Source: Klebsiella pneumoniae (lineage in GTDB: Bacteria; Myxococcota_A; UBA9042). Taken from it: a DNA stretch of 64,000 nt. This document shows, piece after piece, positions 54,402 to 62,553 of this stretch. Where the stretch lies: NCBI GenBank assembly GCA_945889325.1, contig CAMDBH010000011.1, positions 1-64,000 of the forward strand, given 5' to 3'. Every line of letters starts with the position of its first letter. Positions within the stretch are counted from its first letter, which is position 1. Below the pieces are notes generated by a model, which was not told the origin of the DNA, did no database searches, and saw only the letters and a program-made list of their open reading frames with translations. The translations under genes and the position numbers were made by a program.

Positions 54402-55322
54402 ATGTTTGATCGCATTTTGCTTCTGACGGATCTGGATGAAATTACGCGCAATACTTTTTTGCCGCTGGCGCAAATTGCGCAGACGTTTCACTCGCAAGTG
54501 ACGATTTTTCATGCCTTTCGTGGTTCGAGCGAACTTTTTTATCTCGAAGGCGAAACGGCCAAGCTGCGCACGATCATCGACGAAGCGGATCGCACACGCG
54601 TCATGCCAAAAATGCTGGAATTTCAGGCAGAGCTGGCGGTGTTGGGCGTGGAGGCTGCGATCGAAGCACGGGTCGGCTCGTTTTTTGACGTCGCCGTGCA
54701 GGTCATCGCTGAATTTAACGCGGATTTGGTGATCATTCCCACCGACGGTCAGCACGAGTTTACCGGCCGTGTGCTCGGTTCGACCACAGCGCGCATCATT
54801 CGCGACACCCAAGTGCCCGTCATGACAGTCAATGAGCGTGTTTCAGCGCGCGCTGAAGATTGGCGCGGTTTTCAAAAGATTTTGCACCCGGTCGATTTGG
54901 CCAACGACATGCCGCCGGGGTTGCAAGCAGCTGAAGATTTCGCTGCGGAATTCGGCGGTCGCGTTGAAGTTGTCCATGTGGTGGAGCCGATCCAGGCCCA
55001 AACCCTGACGACGCCCGAAGGCGAGATTTTGCTGCCCAAAGACTTGCAATACCAAATTCGTTCCAAACTTCAGGCGCGCTTGTCGGAAATCGCCCATCAT
55101 GTCGCGAGGGTACCCGCCTGTTGGCAACTGGTAGAAGACAATAAGCCCGGATCGGGCATCATGGCGTACGCCGATCGGCAAAAGATCGACTTGATCGTGC
55201 TGCCGCAGATTGGCCGCGATCACGCGCGTCAGGTGCTGCTCGGCAGCGTGGCGGAACACGTGATCAAACACGCGCGTTGCCCCGTGCTGACGATCAAACA
55301 CGCCCTGAATCCGACCAGTTAG
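54402..55322 (+). CDS. Tandem universal stress protein (two UspA domains)
   Basis: Two UspA domains (about 1-145 and 150-306). Each starts with a strand (ILLLTDLDEITR; ILHPVDLA) and ends with a nucleotide-loop motif: GRVLGSTTARII in the first, LLGSVAEHVIKHARCPVL in the second, the latter close to the canonical G-x2-G-x9-GS/T layout. Cytoplasmic. AAGGGAG seven bases before the ATG. It probably acts under starvation or low oxygen; a specific trigger cannot be read. rarA follows at 11 bp. Confidence 0.9.
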   Translation: MFDRILLLTDLDEITRNTFLPLAQIAQTFHSQVTIFHAFRGSSELFYLEGETAKLRTIIDEADRTRVMPKMLEFQAELAVLGVEAAIEARVGSFFDVAVQVIAEFNADLVIIPTDGQHEFTGRVLGSTTARIIRDTQVPVMTVNERVSARAEDWRGFQKILHPVDLANDMPPGLQAAEDFAAEFGGRVEVVHVVEPIQAQTLTTPEGEILLPKDLQYQIRSKLQARLSEIAHHVARVPACWQLVEDNKPGSGIMAYADRQKIDLIVLPQIGRDHARQVLLGSVAEHVIKHARCPVLTIKHALNPTS

Positions 55323-55333
55323 AGGGCCCGTCC

Positions 55334-56677
55334 GTGCGATTTCCCGGCGAACTATTTGCGCCTCCCGTGCGGGCATACGCACCCTTGGCAGAGCGCATGC
55401 GTCCGCAATCGTTGGACGATTTGCTGGGGCAGCAGCGATGGCTCGGTCCCAACGGTTTCTTACGCACCGCGCTACAGGCCGATCGTTTGCCTTCGCTGAT
55501 TCTTTGGGGTCCACCGGGTGTCGGTAAAACGACGATCGCTCGATTGGTTGCGACCCATGGCAAGGCGCGTTTCGCTGCACTTTCTGCGGTGTTGGATGGG
55601 GTGGCCAATTTGCGTGCCGCGGTGGTCGATGCCGAAAAGGCCCTGCGCCATGGCGAGCAGACCGTGCTGTTTGTCGATGAAATCCATCGCTTCAACAAAA
55701 GTCAGCAGGATGCGCTGTTGCCCCATGTTGAAAATGGTACGGTCGCGCTGATCGGCGCAACCACAGAAAATCCTGGATTTTCATTAACTTCCGCGCTGCT
55801 GAGTCGCTGCGCCCTGGTGGTTTTGGAACCGCTCGCCGTAGACGATCTCAAGATCCTGCTCAACCGAGCCCTACGAGATGATAGAGGTTATGCCCAAAGT
55901 GGCTTGACGGCCGATGAAGACGCGCTGCACCGCCTGTGCCAATTGGCCGACGGCGATGCCCGCCGCGCGCTGACCTCGCTCGAACTCGTGGCCGAACTGG
56001 TGCTGGCCCAAGCGGCGAGCGATCCGACCCAAACGGCCCATATCGACCAAGCAGTTGTCGACAAAGCGCCGCTGCAGGCTGGTGCGCGCTACGATCGCGA
56101 TGGCGACCTGCACCATCAGGTTATTTCTGCCTTTATCAAATCTTTGCGCGGATCGGACCCCGACGCCGCCATCTACTATTTGGCGCGTATGCTCGATGCC
56201 GGCGAGGACCCGCGGTTTATTTGCCGTCGCCTGATCGTTTTTGCCGCTGAAGATGTCGGCAACGCCGATGCCCAAGCGCTGCAACTCGCCGTTGCTGCCG
56301 CACAAGCCCATGAAATGTGCGGATTACCTGAATCGCGCATCATGATGGCTCATGCGACGACATACCTTGCGTGTGCGCCGAAATCCAAGGCGTCCTATTT
56401 GGCCTTGGCCGCGGCGCAGCAGGCGCTTGTGCACAGCGGTAGCCTGTCAGTGCCGGAATCACTGCGCAATCCCACGACTTCGCTCACCCGCGACTTGGGG
56501 TGGGGCAAAGATTACCAAGACCCGCACGCCGCCGGCGGTTGGGTGCCGGGACACTATTTGCCCGAAAAATTGCAGGACAAGCAGTTTTACCAACCGACGC
56601 GCAACGGCGGCGAAGGCCGCATCGCCGATCGCCTGCAAACGTGGCGCCAATTGCGCCGCGACAAAGACAAGGATTAG
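55334..56677 (+). CDS. rarA: Replication-associated recombination AAA+ ATPase RarA
   Basis: AAA+ ATPase of the RarA/MgsA/WRNIP1 family that acts at stalled replication forks. Walker A GPPGVGKTT (59-67), Walker B LFVDEIHRFNKSQQDALLP, sensor 1 ATTENPGFSL, then the tetramerisation part: FICRRLIVFAAEDVGNADA, MMAHATTYLACAPKS and GGWVPGHYLPEKLQ. 447 residues, normal. I start at GTG 55334 because GAGGGCC lies just before it; the frame upstream to 55277 overlaps the usp gene. Confidence 0.95.
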   Translation: MRFPGELFAPPVRAYAPLAERMRPQSLDDLLGQQRWLGPNGFLRTALQADRLPSLILWGPPGVGKTTIARLVATHGKARFAALSAVLDGVANLRAAVVDAEKALRHGEQTVLFVDEIHRFNKSQQDALLPHVENGTVALIGATTENPGFSLTSALLSRCALVVLEPLAVDDLKILLNRALRDDRGYAQSGLTADEDALHRLCQLADGDARRALTSLELVAELVLAQAASDPTQTAHIDQAVVDKAPLQAGARYDRDGDLHHQVISAFIKSLRGSDPDAAIYYLARMLDAGEDPRFICRRLIVFAAEDVGNADAQALQLAVAAAQAHEMCGLPESRIMMAHATTYLACAPKSKASYLALAAAQQALVHSGSLSVPESLRNPTTSLTRDLGWGKDYQDPHAAGGWVPGHYLPEKLQDKQFYQPTRNGGEGRIADRLQTWRQLRRDKDKD

Positions 56678-56834
56678 TCGTTCAGAATAGTACGCAATGG
56701 CAAGGTGTTGCAGGTCAGGTGCAAGGCCAACCTTGACCGAAGTGCCCGCACACTTTAACCTATCGCGCCGATCGAACGCGGTTGCCGTTGTGCGGAGCAA
56801 CTTGCGACATTCGCAAAAAAACTTAGGAGTTCTT

Positions 56835-58847
56835 ATGACTTTCCCGATGACACAACGGCATTCGGTTGTAGCAGGAGCGCTGCTGCTGAGCTTTGGCGCA
56901 CTTGGTTGCGAAAACAAAGCAAAAATTCCGGCAAAGCCCGCCGTTGCGGCGATCGTTCTGGATGCGCCCGCGGTCGGCAGCGCGCAACCCAAAGTCGATG
57001 TATTGGCATTTATTGATTACGAATGCCCATTTAGCCGCGGCCAAGCGCTCGCCCTGCTCGATGCGGTTGGCAAGCATCCCAAAGAAGTGCGGCTGCGCTT
57101 TTTCAATTTGCCGCTGGATGTTCATGCGAATTCCGTGGTTGGTGCCAAGGGAGCCGTCGCTGCGCACCGACAAAACAACTTTTTGGGCTACTACAAAAAA
57201 TGGATGGCCGTACCAGCGCTCAGCCGAGATGCCGAGATCGCGTGGGCTGTTGAAGCGAATTTGGACGCGAAAAAGTTCGCAGCCGACTTGGAAAGCCCTG
57301 AAGTCGCTAACATTGTCGCCCGTGACGTCGCCTTGGCCAAGGCGCTCGGCGTCAGCGGCACGCCGTCGTTTGTCACAAATGGCGTGTTGATGCAGGGCGT
57401 GCAGTCGCCCGAAGTTTGGGAAAAGAAATTTGTCGAAGAAATCGCGCGCGCTGAAGCGGTGTTGGCGGCCGGAACAAAAATGGAGGACTTGCCCCGCCAG
57501 TTGGTGGCGGCCAACAATCCAAAATTGGCAGCTGATTACAACAAGTTTGTCCTTGAAGGTCAGGCAGCGCCGCCGCAACCCGTGCCAGCACCGGTTATGC
57601 GCTCATCCGGTGTGGCCAGCGCCAAGATTGCAGCCGCAGGCGGCGCCAACGGTGCGGTGCAAGTAGGCGAGCCCATTCAACTCGGAGCAGATTTTGCCGA
57701 CAACAAGACCGTATGGCACGTCGCGGTTCGACCCGATGATCCGCGCCTGGGGCCTGCTACCGCGGCGGTGACGATGGTCATCTTTGAGGACATGGAATGC
57801 CCATTTTGCGCCAAATTGCAGCCGGTTGTGGCCAAGCTTGTGGCAAACTACGGCGGCAAACTGTCGGTGGTTTACAAGCACAATCCGCTGCCGATCCACA
57901 AAAACGCTGACGCGGCCGCCGAAAGTTTGGAAGCGGCACGCGCCCAAGGCAAGTTCTGGCAATTGCACGATATGCTTTTGCAGACGCAAGACAAACTGGA
58001 CCGCGAGTCGTTGGTGGCTGATGCAGTAAAACTGGGATTGGACAAAGGGAAATTTGAAACCTCGCTCGCCGCCAAGGGCGGCCGCGATCGCATCGAGGCG
58101 GACCTTGAACAAGCGGCCGCCGTGGGTGCCCGCGGCACGCCGAACATTTTCATCAATGGGCGCAAACTTATCGGAGCCAAAGACGAATCGGTGCTGCGCA
58201 CTTTGATCGATGAGGAGATCAACCACGCCCAGGAGTTGACCAAGGCAGGCACGGCGGCGGACGGCATTTACGAAGCCATCGTTGGCAAGGGCAAGTTGCT
58301 GGATTCACTAGGCTCAGACGTCAAAGTCATCGACATCACCGACGCTGCGACCCGCGGCGAAAGCGGTGCCGCGATCCACATTGTGGCGTTTGAGGACTTT
58401 CAGTGCCCGTTTAGCGCCCGTCTTGACCCACATATCATTGAAATCGAAAAAGAATTTCCAGGTCGCGTCGCCACCACTTGGCTTGATTTTCCGCTGACGC
58501 AGATCCACCCGCTGGCGCAAATGCTGGCTGAAAGTGGCCAAGAAGCGCGCAAACAGGGCAAATTTTGGCAGTTTCATGCCGCGATCATGGACGACAACAG
58601 CAAACTGGATGAAAAAACCGTGCTCGAGCGAGCCAAAAAAGCCGGCATAGATGTCAAGGCATTGGCGGCAGCTTGGAAGGCGCACACCTGGGCCAGCGCG
58701 GTGGAAAAACAGCGCAAACTGGGTGAATCGCTTGGGGTCAAAGGCACGCCGACCGTCTTCATCAACGGCCACGCGTTTGTGCCGCAGACCGGATTTTCCG
58801 CGGGTACGTTCCGCGCCGCGGTGCGCCGCGTTCTGGGCACGCGCTGA
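56835..58847 (+). CDS. Lipoprotein with three DsbA-like thioredoxin domains
   Basis: Lipobox FGALGC (Cys25). Three DsbA/DsbG-type domains follow, with active sites ECPFS (Cys64), ECPFC (Cys322 and Cys325) and QCPFS (Cys524). Each is followed by a helical insert and a cis-Pro loop (GTPSF, GTPNI, GTPTV). Only the middle domain keeps a full CxxC; the outer two are single-thiol CPFS sites. This looks like a triplicated periplasmic thiol-oxidoreductase or holdase on a lipid anchor. TAGGAG five bases before the ATG. A second triple-domain gene with further Cys loss follows at 32 bp. Confidence 0.9.
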   Translation: MTFPMTQRHSVVAGALLLSFGALGCENKAKIPAKPAVAAIVLDAPAVGSAQPKVDVLAFIDYECPFSRGQALALLDAVGKHPKEVRLRFFNLPLDVHANSVVGAKGAVAAHRQNNFLGYYKKWMAVPALSRDAEIAWAVEANLDAKKFAADLESPEVANIVARDVALAKALGVSGTPSFVTNGVLMQGVQSPEVWEKKFVEEIARAEAVLAAGTKMEDLPRQLVAANNPKLAADYNKFVLEGQAAPPQPVPAPVMRSSGVASAKIAAAGGANGAVQVGEPIQLGADFADNKTVWHVAVRPDDPRLGPATAAVTMVIFEDMECPFCAKLQPVVAKLVANYGGKLSVVYKHNPLPIHKNADAAAESLEAARAQGKFWQLHDMLLQTQDKLDRESLVADAVKLGLDKGKFETSLAAKGGRDRIEADLEQAAAVGARGTPNIFINGRKLIGAKDESVLRTLIDEEINHAQELTKAGTAADGIYEAIVGKGKLLDSLGSDVKVIDITDAATRGESGAAIHIVAFEDFQCPFSARLDPHIIEIEKEFPGRVATTWLDFPLTQIHPLAQMLAESGQEARKQGKFWQFHAAIMDDNSKLDEKTVLERAKKAGIDVKALAAAWKAHTWASAVEKQRKLGESLGVKGTPTVFINGHAFVPQTGFSAGTFRAAVRRVLGTR

Positions 58848-58879
58848 AAAGCGCGATCTTAAACCTTGGCCGGAGCCCA

Positions 58880-60775
58880 ATGCGCTGGATCGCAATGTTT
58901 TGCTTGGGTATCTGCTCGTCGCTTGCCGCGTCGCCGTCGCTGCTCGCTGCGCCGCCAGTGGCCGCGGCGCCGGCTAGACCGTTGGTCACAATTCGCCTTT
59001 TTATCGATTTGGAATGCCCGTATAGCCGTCAGGCTTGGCCGGTTTACCGCGATGTCGTCGCGGCTTTGCCCAGTGCGCATTTAATCGTCCACCATCTGCC
59101 GCTGTCTCGCCACACGCGGGCGATGACCGCGGCGGTTGCGGCCGTGGCGGCGCGCCAGCAAGGATTGGAATATCCCTTTATCGATGCGCTTTTGCATGAT
59201 CCTGTGCCGGACGCAGCCGCGCTGACCAAGGCGGCCGTCGCCGCCGGTCTGGACGGCGCCGCGATGGCGAAATTTGTCGAATCGCCAACTGCCAAAGAAA
59301 TTGTCCTGCGTGAACAACAAGCTGGCTTGGCCTTTGGCATCGGCGCTACCCCTAGTTCGCTCATCAACGGTCGCGGCATCTCCGGCGTACCGCCAGCGGA
59401 GGCACTCGCGCGCGCAGTCAAGGTCGCGCAAACGCAGGCGGAACAGGCGATTGTGCTCGCCGGTTTGTCGGCGGATGTCGAGCGCATCGGTCTGCTGTGC
59501 AACATGCCAGAATTTGCGATTGCTTTTGACGCTTTGCGTGCCGGTCGGGCCCTGAATCTGTCGCCGTCGCCACCGTCTCTGCTCGGGCAGCTTGGCCAGC
59601 GCTATCGCGTGGAATTGCGGGCCATTGAGCTGTCATTGGGGGCCGCCGACGCAAAGGTAACGGCTGTGTTATTTGTCGATCCAGCATCGCCGTGGCAGTG
59701 GGCGCAGTTGCGCGATCTGGCCGCGCGGGCTGCCAATGGCGAATTGCGCGCTGTGGCAAAGATCTTGCCGCGCCTAGACGCACGCGGCCAACTCAGCGGC
59801 CACGCGGGCGCCGTTGATGTTGCGCTGCTTGTGGTGGCCGCGACGCGAACCAACCCGGACATTGCCGCAAAGTGGTTGAAATCCCTGTTGCAAAAGCCTG
59901 CTTTAACCCAAGCGGACCTGGAAAGCGCGACGGCTGTCGCAGGATTGGATGGCGCAGCGCTGCGCAAGGCTGCCGAGCTACCCGCTACAACCGTAGATTT
60001 ACAAGAGAATATGCGCCTCGCCGCCCATGTGGAGGCGCAGGGCGGCAGCATTTACCTCAACGGCCGGCGCTGGTTGGGCCACGCCGGTGACAGCGGGCTG
60101 AGCAACGCCATTGCCGAATGCAACAGCGAAGTTACACCGCTGCTGCAGCGAGGCTTGACGCCACCGCAGGCTTATGCGCAACTGACCGGCGACGCAAAGT
60201 TCCGCGGTGATGCGGAATTGGATCTATTACCGTCTGAAATATTAGGAGAAATGACAGATTTGCCGCATTTTGGCAGCGCAGGAACGCCCGTGCACTTGTT
60301 TGTCGACTTTGCCAGTCCGCACTCGCGTGCCGCGTTCTTCATGCTCAAACGTTTGGTCGGTCGCGGCGATACGCCGATTGTCCTGACTTTGGCCTCGATT
60401 GCGTCGGCCGCGGAACCCTGCGTGACTCCGGCTGGGGCGGCGTTCTATGTCGCGGATAAGATGGGCAAAGGTCTCGAATTTGCCGATGGCCTGTTCAACG
60501 CCCGCAACCCCAACGACTGGCCGACGATTTTTGCATTGACCAAGAAACTGCACCTTTCGCAGCCGCAACTGCAAAAAGGCCTCGAGACCGAACCGATCCG
60601 CCAGATCGCGCGGATGACCGCAAAACTCAAGACACAATTGGATATGGGTGAGGAACCGGTGCTGTATATCGGCGATCAGCTGTATCAGGGGCCGCTGGAT
60701 GAATCGCGCATCGAGCGCGCGGTGCGCTTTGTCCAGACCCATGCGCCAAAAACTCAATTGAGGGGCACCCATTGA
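58880..60775 (+). CDS. Secreted triple DsbA-like protein with mostly lost active-site cysteines
   Basis: Signal peptide (MRWIAMFCLGICSSLAAS), not a lipobox. First DsbA-like domain: LFIDLECPYSRQAW (Cys46-x2-Ser) with cis-Pro GATPS. Second: LFVDPASPWQWAQL, no cysteine at the site (about 265-275). Third: LFVDFASPHSRAAFF (about 473-487), again no Cys and a Ser instead. Domain order matches the upstream lipoprotein, so it is probably a duplicate turned into a scaffold or chaperone. CGGAG four bases before the ATG. The gene overlaps the next (TTG) by four bases. Confidence 0.85.
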   Translation: MRWIAMFCLGICSSLAASPSLLAAPPVAAAPARPLVTIRLFIDLECPYSRQAWPVYRDVVAALPSAHLIVHHLPLSRHTRAMTAAVAAVAARQQGLEYPFIDALLHDPVPDAAALTKAAVAAGLDGAAMAKFVESPTAKEIVLREQQAGLAFGIGATPSSLINGRGISGVPPAEALARAVKVAQTQAEQAIVLAGLSADVERIGLLCNMPEFAIAFDALRAGRALNLSPSPPSLLGQLGQRYRVELRAIELSLGAADAKVTAVLFVDPASPWQWAQLRDLAARAANGELRAVAKILPRLDARGQLSGHAGAVDVALLVVAATRTNPDIAAKWLKSLLQKPALTQADLESATAVAGLDGAALRKAAELPATTVDLQENMRLAAHVEAQGGSIYLNGRRWLGHAGDSGLSNAIAECNSEVTPLLQRGLTPPQAYAQLTGDAKFRGDAELDLLPSEILGEMTDLPHFGSAGTPVHLFVDFASPHSRAAFFMLKRLVGRGDTPIVLTLASIASAAEPCVTPAGAAFYVADKMGKGLEFADGLFNARNPNDWPTIFALTKKLHLSQPQLQKGLETEPIRQIARMTAKLKTQLDMGEEPVLYIGDQLYQGPLDESRIERAVRFVQTHAPKTQLRGTH

Positions 60776-61227
60776 GCTTGGTGTTCACTGAAACCCTGCG
60801 CGGCAGTTACTTTTTGGTCGACGCACCCGACGACGTTCGCGTGTGTGAAGTCCAAGTTGTCGTGCACTTGAGTCGCCCGCGCGCGTTGGTGCGCCGCGTC
60901 GACGGCCCTATCAGCGGCAGCGCTACTTTTGCCGGGCTAGCCACCCACGCGCCGATCGAGGGCGCTTTGCGGGTCGAAACGGTGCGACCGCGACGCGTGT
61001 CCTACGAGTTCGTCTTTGCCACAACCCAAGGTAAAACACGGTGTTTTCGCGGCGCAAAGCATCCGAGCATGATGCGGCCCTTGTACAGCGCTACGACATT
61101 GTGGGGCAGCCTTTTTGACGGTGACCGCGCGATCGCCATGGTCAGCCTGCATTTTGATTTGCGCCGCGACTTGGTGGCGTTCCTGCAAAGCGTGGAACGC
61201 GAAGCCAACGGCAGCGAAACCGAGTAG
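60772..61227 (+). CDS. Stand-alone beta-rich domain like that of GMC-type sterol oxidases
   Basis: 151 residues, beta-rich. It opens FTETLRGSYFLVD and includes GSATFAGLATHAPIEGALRV, VSYEFVFATTQGK and LHFDLRRDLVAFLQS. This recalls the regulatory domain found ahead of GMC oxidoreductases and cholesterol oxidases, where it occurs fused; here it stands alone. TTG start, because GAGGGG lies six bases before it and the codon overlaps the previous stop. It is probably co-translated with the triple-DsbA gene. Recognition is from memory and moderate. Function unknown. Confidence 0.6.
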   Translation: MSLVFTETLRGSYFLVDAPDDVRVCEVQVVVHLSRPRALVRRVDGPISGSATFAGLATHAPIEGALRVETVRPRRVSYEFVFATTQGKTRCFRGAKHPSMMRPLYSATTLWGSLFDGDRAIAMVSLHFDLRRDLVAFLQSVEREANGSETE

Positions 61228-61281
61228 CATTGCGACGCGCTGCGCAAGAAGCACAGGACTTGTCTAAAAGTAGGGGTCGAA

Positions 61282-62502
61282 ATGCCAACATTTTCTCCAT
61301 CTAAACGTGGCATTACCGCCCAGGCATCGCCGATTCGTCGGCTATCGCCGTTTGCAGAGGCCGCCAAGGCGACGGGCAAAAAGGTGTTGCACCTCAACAT
61401 CGGCCAACCTGACATCGCGACACCGCGGGCGATGATCGAGGCTTACCAAAATTACAACGAAAAGGTTCTGGCTTATGGCGCATCCGAGGGGTCGCCGGCG
61501 TACCGCACTGCGCTGGCTGGGTATTACAACAGCTTGGGCGCAGACGCGATTTCGCCGATTTTGCCTTCGCAGGTGCTCGTCACCAGCGGCGGTTCTGAGG
61601 CCTTGCTGTTCGCCATCGCTGCAGTTTGCGATCCCGGCGATGAAGTGCTGGTTGCCGAGCCATTTTATCCAAATTATCAAGGCTTTTCGCACCTGCTTGC
61701 CGTCAACGTCAAACCGATCACGACTTTGGGTGCTGAAGGTTTTGCCGTGGACCCGGCGCGTTTGCGCGCAGCGATCGGTCCCAAGACCAGAGCGTTGGTG
61801 ATTTCATCGCCGGGCAACCCAAGCGGTGCCGTGCTCAACGTGGAACAATTGGGCGAAATTGGTGGCATTTGCCGCGACAACGGCTTGTTTTTCATTTGCG
61901 ATGAAGTGTACCGCGACTTCGTCTACGACGGACCGATGACCACAGCGCCCAGCGTGCTGGCGCAGCCCGAACTGCAAGACTGTGCAATTATGGTCGATTC
62001 TGTCTCCAAGCGCTACTCGGCTTGCGGCGCGCGCATAGGCTGCATCGTGACGCGCAATGCTGAAATCTATGCGACAGTGTTGAAGTTTGCCCAAACCCGT
62101 CTTTCGCCGCCGGTGGTCGATCAGCTGGCTGCTCAAGCAGCGCTGGCGACACCAAAAGCTGAATTGGCAGCCGTCATTGCCGACTACAAGCTGCGCCGCG
62201 ATGCGCTTTGCGCCGGCCTCAACGCGATTGCGGGCGTCACAGCGCGTACGCCGGCGGGTGCGTTTTATTTGATGGTCCAATTGCCGGTCGCCGACGCAGA
62301 GGCCTTTTGCATCTTTTTGCTCAAGGATTTCGCAGTGGATGGCGAGACCGTCATGCTAGCGCCAGCCGATGGATTTTACGCGACCACGGGCCTTGGCAAA
62401 AACGAAGTGCGCGCGGCGTATGTGTTGGAAGTGCCGAAGTTGCAGCGGGCGTGCGCGATATTGGAGGCGGCACTTGCGGCTTTTGCTTTGAAGGCGGCGT
62501 GA
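61282..62502 (+). CDS. Class I/II aminotransferase (aspartate/alanine-type)
   Basis: PLP-dependent aminotransferase of fold type I. Motifs: LHLNIGQPDIATPRA, YGASEGSPAYRTALA, VTSGGSEALLFA, SSPGNPSGAVLN, DEVYRDFVYDG, and the Schiff-base Lys in DSVSKRYSACGARIG. A basic phosphate-binding Arg follows. 406 residues is normal. GGGGT lies just before the ATG. Cytoplasmic amino-acid metabolism; donor not identifiable. Single gene between the GMC-like domain and the convergent ABC-F gene. Confidence 0.92.
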   Translation: MPTFSPSKRGITAQASPIRRLSPFAEAAKATGKKVLHLNIGQPDIATPRAMIEAYQNYNEKVLAYGASEGSPAYRTALAGYYNSLGADAISPILPSQVLVTSGGSEALLFAIAAVCDPGDEVLVAEPFYPNYQGFSHLLAVNVKPITTLGAEGFAVDPARLRAAIGPKTRALVISSPGNPSGAVLNVEQLGEIGGICRDNGLFFICDEVYRDFVYDGPMTTAPSVLAQPELQDCAIMVDSVSKRYSACGARIGCIVTRNAEIYATVLKFAQTRLSPPVVDQLAAQAALATPKAELAAVIADYKLRRDALCAGLNAIAGVTARTPAGAFYLMVQLPVADAEAFCIFLLKDFAVDGETVMLAPADGFYATTGLGKNEVRAAYVLEVPKLQRACAILEAALAAFALKAA

Positions 62503-62553
62503 TCGCATCGACTTTCGCCGCCCTTACCAGCCCAACACGGCGTTGAGCAACGG

